Below are positions 1 to 9,974 of a stretch of 35,145 nt of DNA, in pieces. Under the pieces are notes generated by a model. It was not told where the DNA came from. It ran no database searches and saw nothing but the letters and a program-made list of their open reading frames with translations. A program made the position numbers and the translations under genes. Source of the stretch: a virus. Location of the stretch: positions 1 through 35,145 of IMG/VR virus record IMGVR_UViG_3300042991_000284, one strand, 5' to 3'. Every line of letters begins with the position of its first letter. The stretch's first letter is position 1.

Positions 1-3000
1 ATCGAACCCGCCGGGAAACGATTTCAGCGACGAACCGCCGAACAACTCATAAAGCCCCTTGAATGCGTCGCCAACCCCCATAACGCCCTCTTTGGCAACT
101 TCGGCCAGGATAGTGTCGATGTCTTTCATCTTTTTCGGGGATGGGATTGTCGCGCCCCGGCCCTGCGTCAATACGCCCCGGCCAGAGCTACTGGAAGGTG
201 AAGCGGGCGTTACTTTTTTCCCGGTATCTATAACCTCGTCAAGAAGAACATCAAGCTCATCGTCGGTTATCTCCGCAATCTCCTTCATTATATCGGCTAC
301 TGGCTCTTCCGCCGTTGTTTGCGTCTCACCCAAGGAGTCGGCCTCATCCTTTTTCCCCTTCTCTTGCTCTGTCTGTAATGCAGGGGTTTCGGTTTCTTGC
401 GAGGATGCCGCAGGCTCTTTTGTCTGGGCACTCTCCGGCTGCGATTTAAGATTCAAGATGTCCTTATTCAGCACGAAATAGTCATCTTCGCCGCTTGCGC
501 CAGTTGCTTCTTCGTACCAATCGAGTTCACCGCTTTTAGTTCTTTGCCCATCAGGGTCGTTCCACTCACCGGCAACGTGCTTGATATTGACAATATCGTA
601 TCCCATCTCCTTTGCTTTATTTACTACATCGCTTAACCGGTCACGATAATAGGCTCTACCCATGTTCTTTTCTTGGAAGTCAGCATAAGCCTCCAAGCTG
701 TCTATCGTTAATGTTTTTGCTCCCGCCTTTATATCTGCCTCAACCGGAGACAGATCAATAGAAGACATTGCGCCTTTTTCTGTATTCCATTTTTGTTCCT
801 TATAATCGTAGTATGAGTAATCCTCGCTTCCCTTACCTTCTCCAACATACACACTGGCCTTGCTCCAGCGTTTTTTATCTGTGGTAAAATAAAGAACATC
901 CTTCCCGGTCTTGTTTTCTCCTGTATAGGATTCTCGCTTTTGGTTTGCGCCTGTGCCGTGAAGTGGAGGAAGTTTCGTATCAAACCCTTCATCAAGAATT
1001 TTCTGGACATTCTCTTTTTTGGTGAAGTGATAAATTCGTTTTGCTGGTGTCTCAGGTTGAATGACAGGCTTATTTTCCCGCAAATCAGGATTTTTCTGTA
1101 GAATAGACTCTTTACTGCTATTCAATTCAGCAATTCTTTCTTTATTTAATTTTATCGCTTCGTTGATATTCGTGATTACTCTTTTACGTCTTCCTTCGTT
1201 GATTTCTGTGATAGATTTCTTTGTCCCAAGATCATTAAAACCGCCATCATCACCTACTTTTATTATAGCGTCATTATCTTTATAGACTCTCGAACTCCAA
1301 TCTCTTATTTCGTCTTCATGAGAAACGATATCTCTTTCTTTTTGTGCTATTTCATTATCAATATCACTTATTTGCTTTCGTATTGGTTCAAGCGTTTTCT
1401 GGTAGTCATCCTCCAATTTCTTTTCAAACGCAACCTTTTCATCCCCTTCAAGCATAATACCAAGAAGGTCAACAAGTGTATTGGCGTTTTCTTCCTCCGC
1501 CTCTTCAGGTGAAGGCGTGATTGTGCCCTCTTCTTTCTTGGAGTCCTCCTCTGCTGTTTCAACCGAAGGCGTGCTTTTCCCTTGCCATTCATCATACGCA
1601 TTATTGAAACTTTGAGCTAAATCCGGATACTCCGCGACAAGCCGGGTTCTTTCAGATATCGCTTCATCACTGGTTAAGACGTTCCCGGCAAGGTCAGCCA
1701 CGAAGCCGTTGTAAGCGTCGTCAGGAGATATTTCGGGCTGTGTGACGAGCATATTTTCTTCTCCACCAGGGGCTCCTCCGGGCGGGTTGACGGGGGGGGT
1801 GGGGCCAGGCTGATTTGCAGTAGCATCTTCATCAGGCGGGTTCTTTATGGTTTCGTCAACCTTCTTCGTAACATCGGTGGCAATGATACTGTTTATCTTG
1901 TCTTTCAACTGCGGATATCGTTCTTTCATCAAGTCAAGATCGTCGGCTGTGTAAATCCCTTCACCCTTGCCCCGTTTTATCAAATCAATAGCGTCATCTG
2001 CCGTGAAGGGGTTATCACCAACCTTCCCTGTTTTTAGCCCGGTATCAATGGCCTCGTTGAATGCGGCGGCTCTGATTATACGCTTCAATACATCAGATGC
2101 GGCAGCGTCGGGGTCTTGGTCTTTTTTGTTCCCCTTGCCTTGCGTCGCTGCGCTGAATACTCCACCGACTCCACCGCCGACTGCCCCTGTCCATCCGGCC
2201 TCGTTCAGCCTCTTGATGTTCTCTACGGACAACATCTTGAAAGTAGGATCATTTATGGCGGTGTTGACAAGCGACATGAACTCTTGTCCTGCTTCCTGCG
2301 CGTATTCACCACCACCGGAGATAAGAGCTTCCTTGGCTATCCTGGCGATTATAGACGTATCACCGGCAGATAATGCTTTCTTAAATGCTGTTTCAGCAGG
2401 TGTACCGAGAAACTTTCCTATCAGACGCGAGTTACCACCGGCAAGCTCTAAAAAAGCTGCCGTAAGACCTGTTGCCATAGCTGATACAGGATTATCAACT
2501 CCCGTTTCTTCCATAACTTCAGCCCAATTTCCACCGGCTTCTAATGGAGTAACCCCGGCAATAATCCCGGCCTTTGCCCCAAAGTTTCTAAGCCCTGATT
2601 TTACGAGTTCATGTTGAGCGACTTTGGCTACACTTTGTTTCGCCAGAGTTTCGGCGGCCTCTTTTGTCATTCCTTTTTTGATATAGGCTTCGGCTGCTTC
2701 AGCTATCAATTTTTTTGCCGTAGCCTTCCCAAAGAAACCGCCCACCGCCCCCGCCGCAGTCCCCGCTCCCGGAGCAGCCGCTGAACCAATGGCCGCCCCT
2801 GCCATTGCCGTTACCGCGCCCTCCGCCATAGACGGGACAAGCTCTCCAAAAGCCCCCACTGCCCACCGAGCAGCCTTCAGCGGTTCCGAAATAGACAGGT
2901 CATCAAACTTTACAGATGCAGGGTTTTCCCCAGCTTCTTCAATGTTGCGCTTGTATCCCTCAAAGCCAGCCTTTTTTAATCCTTCACTTCCAATAGCAGA

Positions 3001-3360
3001 ACCGACCAACCCAGCAAATCCGTAACCTGTTGCTTGAAGCGTATCAGTCCCACGCAAAACACCTCGTGTAAATTCGTTACGGTTTTCAAGATTATTTTGG
3101 GCTGTCGGAGTTAAATACCCAGGCGCAGCCGACGCTGCCCCAGCGCGTAACCTGTCTTCAAACTTCTTCGGCCTCCGTGCCTCGTTGTCCAGCCGGATAT
3201 CTCCGTCTATCTTCGCAGCTTTGGTAAACTGATTAAAGTCAGGGAATTTCTGGTCGAATCCACCACGGTAATAGATTTCCTTCCCAACTTCTTCAAGCGG
3301 GGTATCTGCACCGTAATAATCCTTGTTCTTCTCGTAGTAATCACGGAGATTCAAAGGCAT
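1..3360 (-). CDS. Large virion/ejection-type polyvalent protein with ADP-ribosyltransferase-like region (partial)
   Basis: The frame is open from an ATG at 3358-3360 to the window edge, giving at least 1120 residues with the C-terminus missing. A ribosome binding site AAGGAG precedes the start. Residues about 110-420 are Ala/Gly-rich with many amphipathic or hydrophobic stretches, as in phage internal or channel-forming ejection proteins. Residues about 560-760 are charged and coiled-coil-like. Residues about 775-970 run from RIYHFTKKENVQKILDEGF to YFVLNKDILNL, the N- and C-terminal signatures of ADP-ribosyltransferase-type folds seen in phage polyvalent proteins. After a low-complexity linker the sequence becomes helical again. 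It is the last gene of the late operon. I infer a protein delivered with the DNA that modifies a host target. The enzyme assignment rests on motif resemblance only. Confidence 0.75.
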   Translation of the reverse strand, partial: MPLNLRDYYEKNKDYYGADTPLEEVGKEIYYRGGFDQKFPDFNQFTKAAKIDGDIRLDNEARRPKKFEDRLRAGAASAAPGYLTPTAQNNLENRNEFTRGVLRGTDTLQATGYGFAGLVGSAIGSEGLKKAGFEGYKRNIEEAGENPASVKFDDLSISEPLKAARWAVGAFGELVPSMAEGAVTAMAGAAIGSAAAPGAGTAAGAVGGFFGKATAKKLIAEAAEAYIKKGMTKEAAETLAKQSVAKVAQHELVKSGLRNFGAKAGIIAGVTPLEAGGNWAEVMEETGVDNPVSAMATGLTAAFLELAGGNSRLIGKFLGTPAETAFKKALSAGDTSIIARIAKEALISGGGEYAQEAGQEFMSLVNTAINDPTFKMLSVENIKRLNEAGWTGAVGGGVGGVFSAATQGKGNKKDQDPDAAASDVLKRIIRAAAFNEAIDTGLKTGKVGDNPFTADDAIDLIKRGKGEGIYTADDLDLMKERYPQLKDKINSIIATDVTKKVDETIKNPPDEDATANQPGPTPPVNPPGGAPGGEENMLVTQPEISPDDAYNGFVADLAGNVLTSDEAISERTRLVAEYPDLAQSFNNAYDEWQGKSTPSVETAEEDSKKEEGTITPSPEEAEEENANTLVDLLGIMLEGDEKVAFEKKLEDDYQKTLEPIRKQISDIDNEIAQKERDIVSHEDEIRDWSSRVYKDNDAIIKVGDDGGFNDLGTKKSITEINEGRRKRVITNINEAIKLNKERIAELNSSKESILQKNPDLRENKPVIQPETPAKRIYHFTKKENVQKILDEGFDTKLPPLHGTGANQKRESYTGENKTGKDVLYFTTDKKRWSKASVYVGEGKGSEDYSYYDYKEQKWNTEKGAMSSIDLSPVEADIKAGAKTLTIDSLEAYADFQEKNMGRAYYRDRLSDVVNKAKEMGYDIVNIKHVAGEWNDPDGQRTKSGELDWYEEATGASGEDDYFVLNKDILNLKSQPESAQTKEPAASSQETETPALQTEQEKGKKDEADSLGETQTTAEEPVADIMKEIAEITDDELDVLLDEVIDTGKKVTPASPSSSSGRGVLTQGRGATIPSPKKMKDIDTILAEVAKEGVMGVGDAFKGLYELFGGSSLKSFPGGFD

Positions 3361-3374
3361 GTTTGCTCCTTAAA

Positions 3375-4295
3375 TCAATAATATTGTTGTTTTTTAGCAG
3401 GGATATACAAATTGCCAGCCGGGGGCATCTTGAAACGACTATAAAAATCGCCCAACATCTCAGAAGCTTTCTGTGCGCCCGGATTCATTTCGGTCTTTTT
3501 CTTCTTTGGCACGGGAGCCATAATCTGCTGTGGGGGAGCCGTTGGAGCACCTACTACCGGAGGCGTTTTCCCATTGCTAACTGGTGGAAGAATAGCCGCT
3601 GGTGCTGGTGCTGGTGCTGGCGGCGGCGGTGTTGCTTGACGCGGCATTACCGTTTCGGGAGGAGTTACCCCATTGTCTCTGCTTATAGTGTCACCTGGAA
3701 TAGCGGGGCCAATCCCCAAATATCCCCTCATCTTGTCAGTTTCTATTTGGCGTTCTTTTGGTGTCATCGTACTGCCGTTAAAAGACTCTAAAAACTTTCC
3801 AAAGGCTTCATATTGTTGCTTCTTGGGATCGGCTTTTAATGCTTCCCCTTGATAGCCCATGTTCGCCGTATGTTGCGTTCCAAGTAAATTTGTTTTTGCA
3901 ACATCAAGTGCCGACCCACGCGATTGTTCAGCCCCATAATCAGAGGCAGTGGCCCCGATTCTGGCTACATTTTGAGAGGAGGCGGCATTGATTTTCGCAA
4001 CATTCGTAGCACTCTCGGTTTGTGTCCTCGCAACATTCTCGGCAGTGTTGCTAATAAGCCCCTGCCTCGCCATAGCCCCAATATCCGTAACACGCTGCCT
4101 CTCAAGATCGGCTTCGCCTTGCTCCCGCTGCTTAAGGCGGTCAAGATACGCCTTATTTGCCTCTTCATTCCTCTTGCGCCCTGATGCAAGATCGGCGTAT
4201 TGTTCCGAATGTTTAGTCCTATCCATTTGAAAGTCGTGGCGTTCCTGCGCCATCCTCATTATCTGATCCATCATGCGGTTTATATTATAATCCAT
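3375..4295 (-). CDS. Putative internal virion protein, helical N-half and Pro-rich C-half
   Basis: This 306-residue protein was not recognised. The N-terminal 70 residues are highly charged and predicted helical (many Arg, Glu, Gln and Met). The middle is rich in Ala, Ser, Thr, Asn and Gln. Residues about 200-270 are Pro/Ala-rich with runs such as PPPPAPAPAPAA, a flexible linker, and a Lys-rich patch KKKK follows. It has a good ribosome binding site (AAGGAGACGAAC before ATG) and is the first gene after the promoter at 4334-4362. Its stop lies 14 bases from the start of the large ejection-type protein. The pairing suggests a co-packaged internal protein or a chaperone for it; that role is inference from position and composition. 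Confidence 0.7.
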   Translation of the reverse strand: MDYNINRMMDQIMRMAQERHDFQMDRTKHSEQYADLASGRKRNEEANKAYLDRLKQREQGEADLERQRVTDIGAMARQGLISNTAENVARTQTESATNVAKINAASSQNVARIGATASDYGAEQSRGSALDVAKTNLLGTQHTANMGYQGEALKADPKKQQYEAFGKFLESFNGSTMTPKERQIETDKMRGYLGIGPAIPGDTISRDNGVTPPETVMPRQATPPPPAPAPAPAAILPPVSNGKTPPVVGAPTAPPQQIMAPVPKKKKTEMNPGAQKASEMLGDFYSRFKMPPAGNLYIPAKKQQYY

Positions 4296-4333
4296 GTTCG
4301 TCTCCTTTTCAGTGTGGATACTCTGTAGCCTGC

Positions 4334-4362
4334 ATTATAAAGTAAAAAGTCTGTTGTTTCAA
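4334..4362 (-). promoter_or_regulatory. Sigma70-like promoter for the last two late genes
   Basis: On the minus strand, TTGAAA (4362-4357) is followed by a 17-base spacer and a perfect TATAAT (4339-4334). It lies in the 82-base gap upstream of the 306-aa gene. This is the best promoter match I found inside the late region, and it would give the ejection-type genes their own transcript. Confidence 0.65.
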
Positions 4363-4377
4363 TCTCTACCTCATCCC

Positions 4378-5781
4378 CTAATTTATGCGCTTATAAAAAG
4401 TAGCCGGGATTATAATATATTTTGAGGCCACTGCCCCTTCGTGTTCATCCTTGAACGTGGGCTGTCCAAGCCATGTATATGAGGGTGTTCCCACCCCGCC
4501 AGTGCCCAGAGAGGCAGTCTTCAGCACTGCCACCCTGTCCCCCACTGAATACGCTAAATAATCACTCGATTCAATTATTATTTCGCAGCCCTGCACCTTA
4601 ACGCCATACCCAGTGCCTGTTATTGATGTAATAACCCCCGACGTGAGATGTTGCATTTCAACCCAGTTGCCAGCATAAACAAACGGGGCAGACTCCTGAA
4701 ACCACCAGACATGCGGTGGTACTGTCACCGGCTTGCACAGTATCCCTATAAATTCACCGGGGATCGGCATAGTGCTGTCCTTATGTATCCAGTACCGCAT
4801 CCATTTCTTAGGGGATACATCCTCGCCGTAGTCCTTGTTGGTGTCCGAGAACAGTTCTACGTCCCCTTTCGGGTTCGGGGCGTAAGCGGTTGTCCCTGAT
4901 GAATTGAGGGTGTTTTGCGACGCAACCGGGACATCCGGGGCAAGATAACCGCTCTCAACAAGGTGACGCCCATAACACCTATTCTTATCCGCAGTCATTC
5001 TACAAAACATTCCCGCGTCTTCCGCTATTGGCTTTTCTTCGTCTGTGAGGCTGTGTGCGGGCTTGGAATGGTAAGCACTCTTCCCGTCCACCCCGGCAAA
5101 CGGATAACCGGAAAGAGCTGTCTCCTGAATCAGTGATATGACCTCCTGTACCCCTGGAGTTCCTACCGGAAACGTCAGATAGCCGACATAATCATTGATA
5201 ACAAATCCGTCAGGCCCATCTGATGCGTATTTAATCGCCTGTCCTGTCTGCCATAATTCAAAAGCTATCGTATTGATCCAGTATATTCCAGAGTTTTCAT
5301 ACAGTGAGCCAATTATCCTGTCGTGAACATCATACGTTACATCAGCAATAAGTTGACTTGCCAGATCACGGAAAGTCTTGATTGGTGAGAACTCTGCCGA
5401 TGCTAAAAAACCGAGATTCCCTGCCATATATGCAGAATAGTTCGCATGATCGCCGTCAGGGGGTGTCTGACCCCCGGTAACGGCTATGGCCGGAGTGCCG
5501 TCTCCCGCGTCATAATACCGATTCATAAAGTTTTTGTGGCAGCGAAGATACCAAAGGTCGGGAGCAAGCGGCGCGGCAGATGCGTAATTCGTATCCGATC
5601 TGACAATATCTCCCGGCTCCAGTGTCAGGAGGAAATCAGTCAAACCCTTAACTGCCTGCCCCAGCACTGTCCCTGTCCCTGACAGGCCCTTCATGCTCGT
5701 AATAATCTTGTCGATATTGCTGGACGTTGCAAACCCCGGAAGCCCTTTTATTTTTGCAAGGACATTTTCGAGTTCGTTCAT
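4378..5781 (-). CDS. Putative virion structural protein, family not recognised
   Basis: The protein has 467 residues. The first 60 residues are helical with Gly-rich turns; the rest looks beta-rich and mixed, with many Trp, Tyr and Gly residues. Residues about 335-465 contain short barrel-like strands (GYGVKVQGCEIIIESSDYLAY, split by turns; only the pattern matters). No enzyme motif was seen. It begins one base after the stop of the 385-aa coiled-coil gene, so the two are translationally linked, and it is followed by the promoter at 4334-4362. Position among tail genes suggests a tail or receptor-contact component. The function is not known to me. Confidence 0.7.
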   Translation of the reverse strand: MNELENVLAKIKGLPGFATSSNIDKIITSMKGLSGTGTVLGQAVKGLTDFLLTLEPGDIVRSDTNYASAAPLAPDLWYLRCHKNFMNRYYDAGDGTPAIAVTGGQTPPDGDHANYSAYMAGNLGFLASAEFSPIKTFRDLASQLIADVTYDVHDRIIGSLYENSGIYWINTIAFELWQTGQAIKYASDGPDGFVINDYVGYLTFPVGTPGVQEVISLIQETALSGYPFAGVDGKSAYHSKPAHSLTDEEKPIAEDAGMFCRMTADKNRCYGRHLVESGYLAPDVPVASQNTLNSSGTTAYAPNPKGDVELFSDTNKDYGEDVSPKKWMRYWIHKDSTMPIPGEFIGILCKPVTVPPHVWWFQESAPFVYAGNWVEMQHLTSGVITSITGTGYGVKVQGCEIIIESSDYLAYSVGDRVAVLKTASLGTGGVGTPSYTWLGQPTFKDEHEGAVASKYIIIPATFYKRIN

Positions 5782-5782
5782 G

Positions 5783-6940
5783 TTACGTCGCCGCCTTTAT
5801 CGTGTGAGTAAGGGTCGTCAACACATTTGCCGCAGCCAGCATTTCCTGCGCCTGGATCGCCGCATAACAGAGACTGGAGTAATTCGATATCCGCCCGTTG
5901 ATCAGATTGACTCGTTGCTCGTCTATCTCGGCTTGCGTCGAAGCGTCTATATTCGCGAAGTCCCTGTTATCTCCTTCCGCGTTTACTCTCAGGTTGACGT
6001 TCTGGGCGATCTCAGCAGTCCTTCTGGTAAGGTTGTTGTTCTTGGTTCTGCTATTCAGTTCAACGTCGTCGCGCTTGTTCGCCAACACGGTGGATTCGCG
6101 GGGGATCAAGGTGCTGTTGTTGTAAGTTATCTCCCTCTCTACCTCGATCCACTTGAGCCTTGCCAGTTCTATTTGATCCTCAGCAATAGGAAGTTCCGCG
6201 CTGGCGGTAGCTGTCTGTGCCTGCTCAATGCTTAATTCCCCAGCCAGCAGCCCGATTTTCTCTATCTGTATATCGGTTCTTGTGGTATCTATTTTCGTCC
6301 GGGCAATTTGTAAGTCTATCTCAACCAATTTGGTTGCTGCCGCTATCGTATCCAACTGAATCTTTAGAACGGCATTTGCGGCGGTCAGTTTTTCGACATC
6401 CATTTTTGCAGACTGCAAAGACTTCTCCGCGATTGCAATATCAGTCTCTGCCAATGCGTATCCTTCAATCTCTATATAGGCAGTCAGCTCTGTAATTCTT
6501 GCAGAGGTCTTATTGATTTCTGCCGTTACTTTTGCCGCCATTGTGTCAAGCTCGGCCTCATCCAGCGACAATGCCGCCATTTTCGCGTCCCATTCTTGCG
6601 TTTCAGTGGTTATTTTTAATGCCCCGGTAACAAGTTTTTGCGCGTGGATAGCCTCATCCAGCGAAGCGAGATACCGTCTGGAGGCGATATCGCTGACGAA
6701 AACCTGCTCCTGTGCAGTCAAGGCCGCCATACTGTTATTATAACTATTCAGCAGGTTCGCCAGTTCCACATCTTCGATCTCTACCAGGTAGGCGTAGCCG
6801 TTCCGATAGGCCCCGGAATACAACCCATAAACTATAACCCTCTCGTCAACCTGGTTAGTGTCGAACGCGCAGGAATAGATATAGGCGGGCCAAATAGCGG
6901 TTTCCCTGTTTGCCGCTCGTAAATATGCTTCGTCAGACAT
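5783..6940 (-). CDS. Coiled-coil virion protein, first of an adjacent look-alike pair
   Basis: This 385-residue protein is almost entirely helical and coiled-coil-like after residue 70, with long Ala/Glu/Ile/Leu/Lys/Thr-rich heptad-type segments up to about residue 350. The N-terminal 60 residues are different: they contain aromatic and Cys residues and look globular. No catalytic motif was found. The neighbouring 402-aa gene has the same size, composition and architecture, so the two may be paralogues or partners in a rod or needle-like structure. It ends two bases before the start of the 467-aa gene. A shaft, spike or tail-needle role is inference. Confidence 0.7.
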   Translation of the reverse strand: MSDEAYLRAANRETAIWPAYIYSCAFDTNQVDERVIVYGLYSGAYRNGYAYLVEIEDVELANLLNSYNNSMAALTAQEQVFVSDIASRRYLASLDEAIHAQKLVTGALKITTETQEWDAKMAALSLDEAELDTMAAKVTAEINKTSARITELTAYIEIEGYALAETDIAIAEKSLQSAKMDVEKLTAANAVLKIQLDTIAAATKLVEIDLQIARTKIDTTRTDIQIEKIGLLAGELSIEQAQTATASAELPIAEDQIELARLKWIEVEREITYNNSTLIPRESTVLANKRDDVELNSRTKNNNLTRRTAEIAQNVNLRVNAEGDNRDFANIDASTQAEIDEQRVNLINGRISNYSSLCYAAIQAQEMLAAANVLTTLTHTIKAAT

Positions 6941-6952
6941 GATATCTCTCCA

Positions 6953-8161
6953 CTAACCGATCAGATGTGTCAGCCCTGCTGTTATTTTTGCCGTTGCCTG
7001 GGCTTCCGCTATTCTCCGTATTTTGTTTGCCTCGTTTGCGGTATTGGAAGTGCCTTCTTCTATTTCCTTCGTGGTAATGGTGGTCGCGCTCGTCGTTTTT
7101 GTCGTCGCCTGGATGGTGTGGGTTTCTTCTCTGATTGAGGATATGAGGCCCGCCCCGGTTGCCTCTTTATTCAGGTCTGTCGTAAAGTGGGTGGCAAGAT
7201 TTGCCTCGTATTCATTCTCTTTCGTAATCCCGTAATCATGGGCGGTATTATCGTTATTGAATTTAGTATCATTCAATGTCCGGTGTGCCTCAGCCAGCGT
7301 CAACCTGCTGGTTTCGGCGGCAATGTTATTACTGATTTCTTGTAACTGATAGCCAGCCTTCGTCTGCGCTATTACCGCCTGCGCTACTTTTTCGGCTGCA
7401 ATAGCAAGCATACTCGGTATTTCCACGGTAGTTATTTTTGCGGCCAGGGTCTCGTTCTTTGCTGCTAACTGGGCGATAAAAGGGGCCAAAGTTCTTTGTT
7501 TGTAAACAACCTCCGTTTCGGCGGCAATGTATTCCTCATAATAGGCGGCCTTCTGCCCTTCAATAACCAGAAGTTCCTGTTCCTTCTGTAATATCTCTTC
7601 AAGGATCGGGATAACATCCGCCTTCCTCTGCGCGGTGAGTAGTTTCGCGCTGGCAAGTTGCGCCTCATAAGTAGTGGTTTGTCCATCCAATTCGGCGAGT
7701 TCTTTCCGGTATGCCTCCATCTCAAGTGCTATCGCGTTTTTCGCCGTGAGAAAGACAATTGATCTCGCGGCAACATTTATAGCAAGCTGCGCCTGCGCCT
7801 CATCGTCGTATGCCATCCCCTGTTTGATAAGCCCAAGCTCCGCGTCCCATGCAGAAAGAATCTCCTGCTTTTCCACTTCCCACGCAATCACGGCATTTTT
7901 ATAGGAATGATCATAGTCAATCCCCTTCTGCTTCAGTTCCCGTTCAATCGTCTCAGAGAGAATCTTATAATTTACAGCAGACAGGCCCATCTTCGCCTCG
8001 GCTTCGAGATCATTTTCCATCTCGTAAGCAAAGCCTGGGAGGGAGAGAAACCCCCTGCCAGCTATTTCTGCCATCAGATGGGAATGAGCAGCGACATACT
8101 TCTTAATAATCGGTGTTTTCTCTTTTCGCCAAAGGGCTTCTTCCCTTAGTATCTCAGACAT
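6953..8161 (-). CDS. Coiled-coil virion protein, second of the pair
   Basis: This 402-residue protein is Ala/Glu/Gln/Ile-rich and predicted to form long coiled coils from about residue 110 to 390, ending in a Thr/Ala-rich tail (AQATAKITAGLTHLIG). The first 100 residues are mixed helical. It starts eight bases after the 600-aa gene and ends 13 bases before the 385-aa gene, so all are co-transcribed. Similar length and sequence style to its downstream neighbour suggest duplication or a heteromeric fibre. No family name could be assigned from sequence alone. Confidence 0.7.
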   Translation of the reverse strand: MSEILREEALWRKEKTPIIKKYVAAHSHLMAEIAGRGFLSLPGFAYEMENDLEAEAKMGLSAVNYKILSETIERELKQKGIDYDHSYKNAVIAWEVEKQEILSAWDAELGLIKQGMAYDDEAQAQLAINVAARSIVFLTAKNAIALEMEAYRKELAELDGQTTTYEAQLASAKLLTAQRKADVIPILEEILQKEQELLVIEGQKAAYYEEYIAAETEVVYKQRTLAPFIAQLAAKNETLAAKITTVEIPSMLAIAAEKVAQAVIAQTKAGYQLQEISNNIAAETSRLTLAEAHRTLNDTKFNNDNTAHDYGITKENEYEANLATHFTTDLNKEATGAGLISSIREETHTIQATTKTTSATTITTKEIEEGTSNTANEANKIRRIAEAQATAKITAGLTHLIG

Positions 8162-8168
8162 GGCCCCC

Positions 8169-9971
8169 TCATTTCGTTAAGATAATCGGCATCAATTTGA
8201 TGCTTGCAAGATCAGAGAAATCCGCAACGCTCAGCTTCCACACCTTTGATTTAAGCTCGTTAGAAAAAACCGTCTTCCCGCGGGCGTCAATCGCATACAC
8301 TTCTCGTTTCCCGTTATCAGTTTCCAATACCATTACCGGAGCATCCCCGGAGATAGACAAATATCCCCGCCGGAGACGTTTCTCGTTTCTTGCGTCAAAG
8401 TCCGTCTCACTCAAGATCGCGCCTGTGTGGATTTGTGCCCCCGCGTCAGTCTCTCCCGTCAGTTCGTAAATGCCACCACTGTTGGCCCCAAAGGATTTGC
8501 CGTCAAAGGTGCAGTATGAATTAAAGTCATACCCTGAATACATGGACGGGAAGAATGCAGGGGTGCTCAGGGCGTAACATTCCCATATCCCCCCATCAAG
8601 TTCGACTTCAACAGATAGTCTCAGCCCGCTTGTAACAGAGCGATAGAACGTCCCGTTACTACCGACATTCTCCTCGATGGTTATGCTGTCACTGAAAGAC
8701 AGGGGAATCTGTGCCGTATATTCACTTGAATCCTCTGATGTCAGGGCCTCGGATACGTCCGCGATAAACGCCGCCATGACCGCCGATACGTCCACTGCTA
8801 ACATAACGGTTTCGAGGGCCAGGGGGAACGCCCGCTGCACGGAATCAACCACCGTTATCGTATCTGCCGCTTCCAATATCTGTATGCGGACAGCCTGGGC
8901 CAACTCCGAAAAGCCGAGATATTCGAGAACGACAACGACCAACTGAAACTTTGCGATATCTCCCACGCTCGCCGCATCGTTTAGAGTCTCGCCATACAGC
9001 GCGACCCCGGAAACCATATCGTCATAAATGCCCAACGCTTCAGGGACTATTTCAACCCCGTCCCATTGCGTTATCTGCTCATCAACGATGGTCATCCAGT
9101 CGGATATCTTCAACCCCAGGGCAGCATCCACGATACTGACAATCGCTGCCCCATCCTGCACAACGAACTGAAAGGCTATTGATGCGTTATCATAGATGAA
9201 GGCTCCGTCGGAGATTGCCCAGTCAAGATACCACGGCATTCCGTTGGAGTCGGCCCCTGAGATACTCTCAAAAACATAGAATTGCAGGCATTTCCCAGCT
9301 TCGTCGGCTGCCTCAAACTCATCTTCTATGATGCCTACGTAAGAAGTGGGCAGCGCGTCAGACAGATTAGCTCCGTCCGCTATTTCACCATCAACATGCC
9401 CCTCAGAAGCAATGTCGGTGAGACCACATCCATCGTCTATAGATTCATTATAGACTACGTCATAGTTGACATACAGGGAGGCATCAAGATGATAGGCTCT
9501 CCGGTTAGCTCCAGAAGATGAACCATCGTCATAAATGATAACCTGTACCGCATTACCTGATGCAAAGCCAGCCCTGTCAACGACCTCCTGTAACGCTGTT
9601 TTAATTTCTGGAGACTGATAACTGGTGTCTGCCGTCCATGAGCCAGGCGACCATGATACAGTCGCCGCAGTATCCTCCAAAACCTCGGTATCACCATAAG
9701 TAGTCGGAGCAACGGCGTTATCAACATCATTAAATGCTACCATTAAAGCGCATGTTTCGGTACTGCTCGTTGTGTATGCCGTTAAGGTAAGGATACAGGA
9801 GTTGATTGTTGACCCCTGCGGGATAGTAACTCCGGGGAACCGAAAGAACGAATGATACGGGATACTACTCACTTTGCCAAAGACAAGATACGCGCTGCTG
9901 GTATCAAGGGTTAAATCGCCCCAGAATCCGTCATCGGCTTCGACTGTTACGTTAAAAGTTGATTCTGCCAT
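8169..9971 (-). CDS. Putative tail fibre or adhesion protein, jelly-roll-like N-terminal domain
   Basis: This is a 600-residue Ser/Thr/Asp-rich, mostly beta-strand protein. Residues 1-180 contain a pattern like the DNRLRE-type extracellular domain (FFRFPGVTIPQGSTINSCIL followed by strands, ending LYVNYDV). That suggests a carbohydrate- or surface-binding jelly roll. Residues about 180-430 are acidic, and the C-terminal 150 residues are again beta-rich. It sits among tail genes and starts three bases after the stop of the 52-aa gene. I infer a receptor-binding or tail-decorating role. The domain resemblance is by eye and moderately uncertain. Confidence 0.65.
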   Translation of the reverse strand: MAESTFNVTVEADDGFWGDLTLDTSSAYLVFGKVSSIPYHSFFRFPGVTIPQGSTINSCILTLTAYTTSSTETCALMVAFNDVDNAVAPTTYGDTEVLEDTAATVSWSPGSWTADTSYQSPEIKTALQEVVDRAGFASGNAVQVIIYDDGSSSGANRRAYHLDASLYVNYDVVYNESIDDGCGLTDIASEGHVDGEIADGANLSDALPTSYVGIIEDEFEAADEAGKCLQFYVFESISGADSNGMPWYLDWAISDGAFIYDNASIAFQFVVQDGAAIVSIVDAALGLKISDWMTIVDEQITQWDGVEIVPEALGIYDDMVSGVALYGETLNDAASVGDIAKFQLVVVVLEYLGFSELAQAVRIQILEAADTITVVDSVQRAFPLALETVMLAVDVSAVMAAFIADVSEALTSEDSSEYTAQIPLSFSDSITIEENVGSNGTFYRSVTSGLRLSVEVELDGGIWECYALSTPAFFPSMYSGYDFNSYCTFDGKSFGANSGGIYELTGETDAGAQIHTGAILSETDFDARNEKRLRRGYLSISGDAPVMVLETDNGKREVYAIDARGKTVFSNELKSKVWKLSVADFSDLASIKLMPIILTK

Positions 9972-9974
9972 TTA

